Origin: Riptortus pedestris
Lineage: Eukaryota > Arthropoda > Insecta > Hemiptera > Alydidae
Reading direction: 5' to 3'
DNA length: 64,000 nucleotides
Assembly (NCBI GenBank): GCA_019009955.1
Contig: CM032232.1
Location: 71,551,501 to 71,615,500, forward strand
Part shown: in pieces, positions 11,243-24,500 of the stretch
Layout of the letters: the number at the start of each line of letters is the position of its first letter
How positions within the stretch are numbered: the first letter of the stretch is position 1
The notes under the pieces: model-generated
The model's input: only the letters and a program-made list of their open reading frames with translations
Database searches by the model: none
Told to the model about the DNA's origin: nothing
Translations under genes and position numbers: made by a program

Positions 11243-12557
11243 GGATTCCGTATGAGTAACATAATAACGGAAAAACACTCATAGAAGTGAAATAGGGGGG
11301 ATCGTGTATTACAAAGTAATAGTTATAACTATAATAGAGTATTATGAATTGTATTCATGTTGGAAAAGATCATTTTTTGTTTTTATTTCTGGTCATTTAT
11401 GGCAAACATAGTAAAACGCACTAGCAGAACTGATTTAAGAGAATAATAAGAAATTCAAATTTGGATTGATCTTTTTCGCTATAGACTTTTACAGAATGTC
11501 AAAAAGTTGCAGAATAAATAGTAAGGCTGAGCGCAGGTTATTATTGAATAAAACGCCGAACAATGCAGTATACACCAAAAATTATTAACTACTTTTAATT
11601 GTTGGTTATAAATGCAATTTACGAAGAAAAAGTGTTGTGAGAGCATAGTTATCATGGTTTTAGAGCCGTCATAAAGAATAATGAGATGTCATAAATTAAG
11701 ATGTTAGCATTCTTCTTGGGTTAGCTTAGGGCTAATTGAGGAACAGGTTTTTCGCATAGGAAGGCCATAAGGCTTTATGGTGGGGTTAGGCGAAAGGTTT
11801 TCTTAGTGACTAATATTCCTTTCAGTGTCTCATCTGTGTTCATACAGACATTTAGGAATGGCTGGGCCTTGATGTATTTCCATCTCATCTGCTTATAAGC
11901 TATTCTACTCAAAAGGTACATACAAGTTCAAATTATTAAAGACTAAAAAACTTTTCTCATAGAAATTTACTCAGTTCATTGTTCGCTTTTGCCAAGTTGG
12001 CATGTTTATTTGTGAAGATAAATATAATCTTAACAATTTAAATGTTTGTGCATCAGTGTCATGCCAACGTCTGCAAATGTTTTGATATGAAGCGCGAGTA
12101 CTGTTATCTTGTAACAGTTTAGTGAACTATTTATCTTTTATTCACTGATAAAGTACTTGTTAATGATTGGCGGTGTTTGTGGGGATCAGCTGAACTTGGC
12201 AGTCGTGCTGTTGGTCTCCTCAAGTAATTTCAACATGTGTCACTGATCGACGTGTTTCCCCAATTTTCTTAGTGCTTTTAACATTTTACGTAAGTTGTTA
12301 TTTGGAACCCCTCTAATGGCATGTGATATGACTTTGGAAGGCAATAAACCTAATTGTTTACATTTTGTTGTGTTTTTTGAGCAATATATTGGAGTGGTTT
12401 TAAAACGTTTTATTACCTAACCTTTAGAGTAGTGAAACGAAATGAATTTTTTTGTCCAGAAAGGATACTGAGGTTGTGCAAGCCATTAGTTTGCTACATT
12501 TTGTTTTTTACTAATTGATTTGCCATAAAAACTATCAGATGTGGTGTGAAGTCAGTG
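11243..12557. other. Upstream region of the NRAMP gene
   Basis: No mobile element or open frame is recognised in this 1.3-kb stretch, which separates the reversed HINE from the first NRAMP coding exon. It should hold the promoter and 5' untranslated sequence. I see no convincing TATA box, initiator or upstream noncoding exon. Confidence 0.3.
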
Positions 12558-15500
12558 ATGTCTTCAGCTCAATATATGCTCTTGGTGAGTAGTTAAATCC
12601 TACTTTTAAAATTGAATTATGGTTTTTGTTTTTGATAACTGCCTATCTATAACTACTTGTTCTAAGCTCTGGGGTTTATTATACTTAATCGCTCTTTTCA
12701 CATGACCACTGCAGGTATTCCTATATGTACAATCTGGAAACATTTATATGATGCCTTGGACTTGATTTTCAATAATTACCATTACAATTTTTGATCTAAC
12801 TAAATATTAAATTAGTTTTTCAATCACGTATTAGTTTTCTGACATTGTATTACTTATATATTATTTATTATTGTACAGCCTGTCATGGATTACTCCGAGG
12901 AGGATTTAAAAGAAAAACATAACACACAGAATAATGAAAGTACAACATTGACACCTCCTTCTGGCGAGGGCAGAGTTTTAATTCCTCAGACTTCATCTGT
13001 AAGTTAAAAGTTAATTACCTGTAGTAATATTTTTAATGCTGTTAAAGTAGTAATAAAACAATTAATAAATGTACTCATATTGTTAGTTAGGTTTATGTGT
13101 GTTTAAAAAGTGATTAAGTTAAATGATTGTCCTGTGAAAAGTATTAATGGAAGTTATACAATCATTCCCACTAAAATAGAAATGCTGTTAGTACATAAGC
13201 ACAAAACTGATATAACACTTTAATTTTAACACTATTTTACCACCTAATATTTGGGTAAAGCTGGCTTCATATAATAATAATATTAATAAAATTATTATTA
13301 ATCATTATTTGGAATTCGCCTTGAAAACTAAGTAATAATGTTTCATATTATTTTTTTCCCCCTCAAGAGAAAATACGTTTTGTCAGAAAACCATAAAAAT
13401 TGAAATTCTTCAGCAGCTGTTGCACTTTGTTCTATTTCCTTTGAAAATTTGGTTGGAATGAATGCCAAAATCCTAATTTTAATAAATGTTTTTCTTTTTA
13501 ATGTATTGTGCTTTACAATAATTTCTTTAATTAGATGGAGTTAATTATTTAAAGCTTTACAACTAAGTGTTAGTGCAAATAAAAGGTTCATGTTAATAAT
13601 GATGTCTAAGGTTTTAGTGTTAGAATTTTCAAGGAGAATCTCAATGTAGTTTCATATTTACTATTTGTTTAAGATATAAGAAAACATGGCCTCTTTCTTT
13701 CAAATAAGTGAAGTTAGTTATTTGTGAGTAAATATGTTAAATTCTGTCATCACTTTTTATTGGTGGGTCTACTTTAGAAAAATAATTTTTTTAAAATATT
13801 TATATTATCATAATAATAATAATAATAATAGTACATAGGCACAGCGGCCGATGAAAGGCCAATGCCCTTTGGTGGGAGGACTTGTGGTTATCACTTTTGT
13901 GATTTTTTAAACGAAAGCATACCACTTGTTGATTCAAGCAGCCCCACAATTTCTTCATAGAGCTGAGGAGGCACCTGGAGCCAGTTTAGTTACTCTAGTA
14001 TTAATGTTCATTAATTCCATAACTAAAGAAAATTTTATGAGTAATAATTGATGAACTTATTATTAAAATTTCATTATAATTAATAAAAAAAAGAAAAAAA
14101 AAAAGGCTAAACCTTAACTTCTACTACAACTTACTTCTGGAGGAAGGCAACTTTTCTCTGCTACACTGGCTCAAATGTTAGGAGACATTGAAATCAGTGG
14201 GAATACCTCATGTGGTACTCAGATTGACTGCTCAGGGGATTTCTTGAAATGTTGGCTGATTGAGGTTACCATTGGATTTTGAGAAAAAGACCTTTCCCAC
14301 CATTTATTTTCTAAATATTTATATGAAAGTCACAAAAATAAGGGTGAATCCCGGCAATGTATTGATCACAGATAGAAATATTTCAGAATTGGCTGCATAT
14401 ATAATTTTGAATGACCTCATTCTCATCATTTCCTGGGACAAGAAATCAGGATTGATGGACATTAGAAGAAATTTTCTAAAATCATGTGATGAGTACAACC
14501 TCAATAGCTGATTCTTAAGGGAAATCTGCTAAAAGTAGAAATTTCACAAGTGTACCTATATAGGCTATATGGGTTTGGATTTGAGACTGGAAAAGGACAA
14601 GAGGCTTTGGTTTCATCGAGCCTGGGCTGCCCATAATGTTGTTACCTTACACCTTTAGAATTAAAAATACTTCTAGAATGGTAAAAATCATGTAATAACT
14701 TATTTCATGTCTCAGGTAAGAAAACAAAGGCCTCGTTCCTTCACAGTTCTTTATTATACGCGATAGAGTGCGTTCAGAGCATATGGTCCATCATCGGTGG
14801 CCTCTTCACAAGGATGCTACTGGAACCAAGGGTTCCCCGTGAGAGTCACAAGGAGGCTTTGATTCCAATAGCACATAGAAGTACTCTGCCGCATATAATA
14901 AGCAACTATTAAGGAACGTAACCTTTGTGTTCTAACCTGAGATACCAGATTCCTTCCCCTTCCAGCAACTCGAAACTGAACATATTTGACATTTATTTTT
15001 CTACCAAGTTAGCAAAAATAAATATTATGTATGTGAAAATATTTTAGAATTGGTGGATGAACTAAAAGTAGTCGCATCCTGAATTCTCTATAATAGGACA
15101 TAATAAAGGAAGCAAAATAATTTTGAGATATTATTTAGATTAAGTTCGTCTACAAAAAGATTCCAAGTCTTGCCACCATAAATTTTTGGCCCATAATTGG
15201 AGGGTAGAAAATCTTTTGTTTAATTGATTATAAATAATGATGATGAATTTACGTTTACTCATTAGGAATTTTTACTATAACAGTCATTGCTAGAGTCTAC
15301 AGGATCCATAAAAACAGAGAGTTTCACAAATGCAGCACTGAAATGAACAGTATGATGACCATTTGTCCTCTCCCCATACATCCAATCAATGAACCCCCTC
15401 ACCTACATTAGCTGTTGTGCCATAAACTTTTGGAAATGCATATTAAATTCTTTTAAATGTTCTTTGTCCTTGTTAAGTATTTATATTATTATTTTCAAGC

Positions 15501-18500
15501 TTTTATTATGTATGTGTGTTATTTTTTTTTTTTCCAGGACGGTTTTAGCTTTCAAAAACTATGGGCGTTCACAGGTCCAGGGTTTCTTATGAGCATAGCT
15601 TATTTGGATCCAGGCAATATTCAGTCGGATATTACTTCTGGGACCACGGCCAAATACAAGGTGAGTTGAGGTGTTTTGTTTTTGCCTATTTGTTGAAATA
15701 GCATAGCTTATTGATTATTTTTCACCCATGCTGTTAAAATTTTAATCTTTAATCTTGATTTTTACCTGACTAGTACTAATTTTTAAAATAAAAACCATTA
15801 TAGATCATTTGATTAATTAATAAATAAGATTATTAAAAAAAAAAAATTAACAGTAATTTTGTGGCTCAGCATGGTCAATTTTTCATCAGGAAGTATAGGA
15901 CTGGCCTCACTTGATGTCCTGCTCAATAAAAGAATAAAGTCTGATAATAAGCAACCTCATTTAGTCTAAAGCATGTTAACGTACTTAATACTAGTTGCAA
16001 CGGTCCTCATACGATATTCTGTTTAATGACTAAAAATTTGTTGAGGGTCTACCGATGAAGACCAAGTGGTCTCCTATTTTCTTTGTGAGAGAACACATTT
16101 CACTTCCGTACATTGCAGTTGAGCTGATAACCGCTTTATAAATTTTGGAGCTTGAAGCCATGGTGTGGCTGGAATATTTGAAAATATTGCATGAAGGGCC
16201 GAGACTTGGAATTTGAGGAGTAGTTATACAGATTAGATAGTCCAAAAATGGTGTATAGAAGAATGTTTTGAGTGTCTCGCAATGACTCCCTTCATTTAGA
16301 TTTACTGGTATTAAATTACTTATTAGTAAGAATTTCTATTTTTTTTAGTGATAAAATTTTAAAAAGGACATGAACTATATATTAAATTTCTGTCATTTTA
16401 GCTATTATGGGTATTGATGTGGTCAACCGTTCTTGGTCTCGTGATGCAAAGGCTGTCAGCGAGACTAGGTGTTGTTACTGGCCTTCACCTGGCTGAAATG
16501 TGTTACCGGCAGTATAGGACGCTTCCGAGGATATTTTTATGGTTAATGATGGAAGTTGCAATTATTGGCTCTGATATGCAAGAAGTAATTGGAACAGCCA
16601 TTGCACTTTATCTATTGAGTAACAAAGCGTAAGTTATCTCCTTTTTATATTAAATAGTTTTGAAAGGAATAAAATAAACCCAATAATTAAATAATAGTAT
16701 TTTTTTTTCTGCCATATTACTTTGTGTATCCGTCAAAAAAACAAAAACCCAAGAATCATGCAGGAGCTGTGTAAACTAAGATTTACTATTAAAATGACAC
16801 TCTGATTATAACGTTGCACATTCCTTTCCATTTTGGTCCCCCCCCCCATACAAGGCCAATGTAAACACATGAAAGTTGTTACACGCAAAATATGTTGTGA
16901 TTAATAGCTTCATGTAAAATCACATTCTTGATTGTGGGGGTTTACTGAATGCTCAAATAGAAAAAGTACAAATACCTCCTTAATATACGAAAATATTAAG
17001 AACTTAATTGGAAGACATTTCTTCATGAATAAAATGAGTTACATATCATTTTCTGACCTGAGTCACAATAGAGAAATATTTCACCCTCTAGAACCTCCTC
17101 CCTCCACTCCTGGTCCAATTTAATTAAAAAAACTTAACTTCAGTGTCATATTAAACAATTAAATATTCAATTCAACTCAATGTGTTTGCCTCCTCTCTGG
17201 TTCTGCCACAGCATCCTGTTTTCACTCATAAAATAGGTGTTTCTAATCATCCTTCTAAACCAGTCCCTCAAAATCGAATAGTGTGGCACCTTTCTAAGGA
17301 TATATGTGAAAAGTTTAACATTTCAATTATGAAAAAAAAATCAATTATGAATGTTATTGCTTTTATGCAATGAACATGGTAAACCAAAGTTTTTATTTCA
17401 ACATTTTGGTTTAAACGTGAAAGCACTGCACATTTTTTTTTAATATAAATGTACTTTCTGTTTTAGAATACCACTGTGGGGAGGGGTTTTAATTACTGTT
17501 GTTGATACTTTCACTTTCTTGTTACTTGATAAATATGGTTTAAGAAAGCTTGAGCTTCTTTTTGGAGTACTCATTACAGTTATGGCATTATCGTTTGGTT
17601 ATGAGGTAAATATTATTAGTTTACTTGTTATATTATTTTGTTGGAGAGGTTAGGGGTCTTGTGCTTACAAAGTTTTACATGAATTTATATTGTATTCATG
17701 TATAATAATCTATGTCCACTCACAAACTTGCCTTATTGTCTTTAGTGTTATGAATTTAATTCACTAAAATTTTTCCCTTCATAATCCTGTGAGTTTAATT
17801 CCCTAAAATATTAGTTGATCAATAAATTATGAAATTTTAAAGGCTAAAGTTGACTTAATTTATTTCCTACACACTTCTTTCTCTTACTTGGTACATTTAC
17901 TGGTTTGAGACAGTTCAATGTGGCTTTTTATGCCCATATAAAGCATTTTAAAAGATAGACTTGAAGCAAATGTTTAGATGCTCCAATTTTTATTTAGTAA
18001 GGGACTTTTTAAATTATCTTAATTATTCAAAAACGTCCAAACTTAGATTTATGTTAATAACTTAATTATTATTTTAGATTATGCTCTTATTCGCATGCCC
18101 CTCCTTCCATTGCGTGAAATTTTGAAAACATGTTAAACTAAAAATAAGTGTCAATTATAGTATTTCAACAGAATGGTATTTAAATGATTCATTTGAGTCG
18201 TGTGAACACGTTGTCGTCTAATGTGTTAACTAAATTACAGTATCCTAAAACAAAATTTTAATATTTAAATTTAAGAAAAATAATACAATATCAGTTTTAT
18301 TCTCAAAAAGAAAAGAAGAAAAAATCACTTCTCTGTTCAGTCTCAAATTTATAGTTTTTCGTTTCTCTTCTATCAGTAGTCTAAGAGTCGTCATAATGTA
18401 TGTGTTACATGTTACTGATCCGGTCTCCCCTGTTACCCGAAATAAGATCTTGCACCTCTTATATTACATTAGTTGTTGGAATGGTTTATTTACCTTTAGT

Positions 18501-21500
18501 TTCTCTTCTCCTATATGAAAACATATTGGGCTAAGTGTGGTAAGCCATTGTTACAACATCTGTGGTTACACTTATTACTTTGACCTATTGGTGGTGAAAA
18601 AAGCTAATACAACTACCTAATAACCCACTGTTAAAAAATCTGATGCGGGCACCACATGACTTCCTTTTACTCCTGTTAAATTAAATAAACAAAATGCTTG
18701 GTTGCACTTATGAAAAATTATTTCATTTCAAAGTGATATAGAAAATCTCTGTTCCAATGCATTGGATCAGAAAATGTCATAAAATATAATTTATAGATCT
18801 TTTCATCATAAACAAAAAAATTCCTTTTCAAATTCTTTGTATTTCTAATAAATACGAAGAATTTTGATTTTTTTTTTCTTTTCACCTTCTTTCTGCTTGG
18901 GGAATAGAAAAAAAATCACAGGTCTGGGGGCTGTATCTGCTAGCTTTCTTGACCATGAATCCTGTATGTGATTTAACATGTAAGTGCGGCACGGGGTCAA
19001 ATGACCCCGTACATAACTATCTCCCAGTACGGGTCGGGTTTGAAGATAAATGTTCAAAAAATACTTTGACGGTTTTTGCTTTGTACTAGTAAATATAATT
19101 AGAAATAGTACGTTTATGTATTTCAAATCCAAAAAAATACATCGTATATCATTGAAAAATTCACGAGGCTTTATGACCCCGTGCCGGCATGGAGAGTGGT
19201 ATTTGGGCTCAAGTCCGGCACGGGGTCATATAGTCATATGATTGTAATGTGTCGTAATTTAAAGTTAATTCATATTCACCTATTTTTATGTTTACCAAAA
19301 ATTAAAATCCTTCGTTGGTCACCAAAATTATCACATAAAGGAGAAAAAAAGTTCCCGACAAGGTGAAAAATGTAAGGAAAAAAATTCATTTCTAAGTCAT
19401 GTAACAAAAAATGGATGAAAACACGGCCTGCGACTGTCATATATTTTTTGAACTCCTAAGAGTAAAAAAATGTTTGAATATAGCAATTTAGTTCATTTTA
19501 CGAGTGGTAGTAGCACATTAAAAGGGGACATAAGTACGGGGTCAATTGACCCTGTGTCACACTTGTGGATAGTTCACCACGGGGTCAATTGACCCCGTCT
19601 TGCACTTGTGGATAGACCACTTTTTTGAAGTCCGCACTGAATGTGTTAATATATTTGTCCTTGGGGTTTTAATGTGAATTAAGTTAGTTTAATACTTAAC
19701 TTGTTCTAGATAGATAATTATTATTAGATTGTTCATTGTTTTTTAGGGTTTGGTGTTTTGGAAGTGAAAACAAAATATTTTTATAAAAGAACAAATAATA
19801 AACATTGGCAAATAATTATTTTGTTCTGAAATAAGTTCTTATTTTTTTTTATAGGTATATTCTATAAAAGTTCAGATACTTCTAAGTATATCTAATAGTT
19901 AGTTACACGTAACCCATTATTGTATTTTAGGTTACGTCACGTAATATTTTGTAATATTTTAATTCCATCGTCTAAGACTTTTCTGATTTTTGGGTAGTGT
20001 ACTGTTTACAGTTCTCAAATGAATCAGAGTTTTCCATTAAGGGACTTCTGGAAATCATTTAGAGCTAGTTCAGTGTAGATGAGGAGCTTGATTCCGACAA
20101 TTGTCATTTTTCTAATGTCATGGAGGGATGGTTGTTAAGGTGAAGAACAAATGCTTTTGGAATTAGCCAATTGCCAGTTAACTTGTAAGAAATTAGCTAG
20201 TTTCATATATAGGGCTGTTGTGACATCTAGATGTGCACCTCCCCTTTTGATTTAAATCAACTAATAGGGAGGGTTTTATGAGAACGAATATAAAAATTTG
20301 CTATATTCTCTATAAGTATTTGAGATACAGAATATTTCTATAGGACCTTTCTTATTTATCATAAAAGATCTATAAATGATGTTCTGTATGTAGCATTCTT
20401 TGATCTTTTGTTCAGGAATGGAGACATCCTATATCACTCGAAAATTTTAAATGTACAATAGTGAAAACATGTAGAAAACCATGTCATGTGTGCATCAGTT
20501 ATTTGCTTTCTATTTTGTTTTGGTAAGAGACCGTTCAGATAACCAGATATGCTATCTCCATTCTTCATTCATAAAAGCATCTTGACTAAATACCATTTCA
20601 AATAAGTTTAATGGACTAGAAAATGTTTTTTAATCAACATAAGAAGAATAAATTCTAAATGCTAAGAACTTATTTTTCAACCAGCTAAAATATTATCTTG
20701 TGAATCTATATTTCCTTTTCATATAATACAAGAATCTAAATTTGAACTATTTTTCTCTTTTCAGTTTTTTGTTGTGCAGCCAGATTCAGTTGAAGTTCTT
20801 AAAGGGATGGCAATACCGTGGTGCTCAGATTGTGATGCCAATACAATGGGTGTCGCTATTGGAATTGTCGGTGCTGTTATTATGCCTCATAATTTATATC
20901 TACATTCAGGACTTGTGAAGGTATTCTTGGTTTAATTTAATGCTCCAAGCTTAATTAAAGCTAAAAAAATTATTTATTTATTTATTAGTAACCATGAACA
21001 AATTGTAGTTGCTTATCACTGTTTCCTAGTATTAACATTGATGAGATTTACCTCTAGTTTAGTATTAATTCTAATGAAATAAGGGGGGATGGGGGCATTA
21101 AACCCAGTCTTCACTCAATCTGTGTTGGTTAGGATTGAAAGTTGCCCCCCCCCCATGTCATGAGTTCCTTGCCATAATTCAGTTCCTTATATAAATAAAC
21201 TATTAGTTTCTACAGGAGTAAAGTTGAAGATTTATTGAAATAGTTTTAGAGTTTTCTTTTGTTATTGGAGTATAACCATTTATTCCAGCATGATAATTCA
21301 GAGATTATAATGCTAAAATAAATGTAGATAACCCATCCCAATTAGCCATATAAGCAAAAAGTGAACGTTAATAAATAATAATAATCCAGAGATTGCTATG
21401 GAAACTAATTACAACACTTCATTGCTGTTATCACAGTTTAGTTATAGTTGATTTCTTTTGGTCTATCCCCAATGTCTGCCTTATCACCACTGTGCTTGAT

Positions 21501-24500
21501 TATTTTTGTGTACTCGTTTAACTTTTCTGGTTTACTCTGTACAGTTGTTGTCTCTTTAAATAATGAATCTAAACTACATCCTTAAAGATTTCAGTGATTG
21601 ATAAATCAGAGGTGAATTTTTCTTCATGGTTAGTGATGTTTTTTCAAGAGGAATTCATTTGTTGTATTAAATTGTTTAGTTGGTTTTAAATATCATTAAT
21701 TAATAAAAATATATCAATAGAGGAGATATATTTCTGTAGGGACAGATATTTGCATTTGCATGTGTAGGCTTTATTATGTTTAACAAATATAAGAAAATAA
21801 CAAAAATTAAATGTTACATCATTATAGTCCTAATTAATGGTAGCATCTGTTATTAATAAAATAGCTTGCTCATTAAAATGAGGTATTATTAGTTCTGGTG
21901 AAAACTAAAAGGATAGTGGGGTCACTCAATGCAACACCTCAACTTTGATTTATGACTGCCATTGTAGCCAAAATAAATTCTCTGTAGCTTTAATAAATTC
22001 ATTTTTATTTCTAAAATCTATTTTTCAAATATTATAGTTTGATTTATAATAGCTAATTCGATTCTTCATTCGGCAGTAAAAAGAAAAGAAAATCTTATTG
22101 AACTAATTTCTTTAAATTACAATTGATAATTTCATCAAAAAACTATCATTTCTAAAAAATTATTCATAGTAATATTTCGTAAACTGGCAGAGTTGAGAAA
22201 ATAGAAGTGCTTAAAGAATCTCTGGAGATTAGGAATAATTTTAAGATTTGAATGTCAAAATTCTGCATTCAGTATGGATTTGTAATTTAAATGTATTTTG
22301 ATAGGATTCAGGTAATTTTGGATTAACCATATTAAATGTAGAATAATTATAAATTGTCCAAAATAATGCTAAGTAGTGTGCTCTTAATATTTGTAATTTA
22401 CTGCTTTATTGTTGCAATCCAATAACATTGCAATTTCTCATTTTTATTTCAGTCTAGAGATATTGATCGCTCCAAGAGGGAAAAAGTGAAAGAAGCAAAT
22501 TACTATTTTTTTATAGAAGCTAGTGTTGCACTCTTGGTTTCATTTATTATAAATGTTTTCGTAGTTTCTGTATTTGCTCATGGCATGTACCATAAAACTA
22601 ATCCAGAAGTTGTGAGTATTTTGTTATTTGTTTTACTTTTTATTTTTGTGTTTTTTTTTATGTTTTTTTTAATGTGTATTATAATTTCAGAGACAAATCT
22701 GCATCGATCATAATGTTACAGACCACATGGATATTTTTAGTAAGGTAAAAATAGAATATATTTTTACATGGATTTTTGATAATTTAGTTTTAAGTGCTCA
22801 GTACAATATCATCTTCTTAAAGATTTTTTTTTTGTTTTTATTTATGTTCAACGATTTTCTTATTTGCAGAATGACACTGGATACGTTGATGTTGATATTT
22901 ACAACAGTGGAGTATTTCTCGGATGCCAGTTCGGAATAGCTGCTATGTATATTTGGGCAATTGGTATTCTTGCTGCAGGACAGAGTAGTACTATGACAGG
23001 GTGTTACGCAGGGCAGTTTGCTATGGAGGTAAAATGGATTTCCTATGCCTATTATATAGTCTCTAGTCAAAATTGTCTTGGCAAACTGTTGTATGCTATT
23101 TATTAATTTTAGGAGGAAGGGGACAAACTGCCTTTTTATTTTATTCTGACAATTATAATTTAACCCTTTATTGGGCGCATTTTAGTGTTATAGTTAGAAG
23201 AAAATTCTGGATGTATATGGTGCCCAGGGGACCCTAAGTTGTTATCATTTATAACATCACCATCATACATTTTTTTTTCACTGGAAGTTATGGGGTTGGC
23301 TTCCAGAGCAGCCCTTGCCTATTCTGAGAAACATAGGACTTTCCGAGCAGCTCTTGCCCGTTCAGGATCTAGTAGAGGTCACTCACCTGGCTTGGGCAAC
23401 GGTCACCGAAGCCCTTGTAATCCTCCCTGATAAGAATAATGTCCGATTTACTTTAAAGGAAATTGAGTATAAAAAAAAATGGAAAATGGTTTGGGGGCCT
23501 TTTACCTAAAGCTCTCCCTTACTAGCTATCTGCCCCCCCCCATTAATAACGCCTGATAGCCCGCCCCAGTTAGCGTTAGTTGCAAAAAGTGGACGTTAAT
23601 AAATAAATAAATAAATATCTGTCCTTATTTAGAAAACAATATTGCAAACAAGAAGCTATTAATTTTGGACATGGCAAATGTATTTTGATTTTATATTATG
23701 TGTTTCAATAAATAGCTTGACTTCTCAAATTGTTATGAAAAGGAATTCTAAATAAAATAAAAATATTCATATTTTATTCAATTTACTGAGCATATTTAGT
23801 AAAACTACAAATTAATCGCAAATAATAAAAAGCTCTTATCTTCAGGCTACTAACCTTTTCTAGCCAGGGTGGGACTAAGGATTTTGTTCAATGAGTTTGT
23901 CACTAAATAAATCCCTATTGCTCTGGGACAATGAACTCACCACTCTAGGTTTACCATGTGAGATTAAGGCCAGTGCTTTAACTCACATGGTTAACCTGAG
24001 CCCCCCCCCCCCGTATATATAATTGGTATTTTCATTAAATTTTACTTTCGGAACTCTGGTTAGCCATGTGAGTTAAGAGATTGTTGACCTTAATAAACAT
24101 AGTAAACCTATAGTCATGGGTTTGATCCCCAGGGGGGGAGGGGAAAGTTATTTATTAGTGACAAACTCACTAAATAAAATCCTTAGTCCCATCCTGGTTG
24201 AAAAGGGTGGCTACCTATAAACAACTGTCCTGATTAGTCTCTGTAGCACAAAGTGGATGTTAATAAATAAATTTTACTTTTATTTACTGAATTTGTTGTG
24301 TTTTTTTTGTAGGGGTTCCTTAATTTACAGTGGAGCAGATGGAAAAGGGTCCTTTTTACTCGTTTAGTTGCGATTGCTCCTACATTCTATGTTGCTTTCT
24401 TTTCTCGCATTGATGATCTCAGTGTTATGAATGACCTTTTGAATGATGTAATGAGTCTTCAGTTACCATTTGCCACACTTCCTGTTATTGCTTTCACTAG

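Noticed and set aside
11018..11278. 86-codon minus-strand open frame
   Set aside because: It lies across the 5' end of the reversed HINE copy and encodes nothing recognisable.
17182..17373. Small gene in NRAMP intron 4
   Set aside because: A 63-codon frame without recognisable domain, located next to an eroded HINE fragment; no splice or promoter support.
19050..19241. Open frames inside the TTAA-flanked MITE
   Set aside because: They lie across palindromes of a non-coding element and show no protein-like composition.
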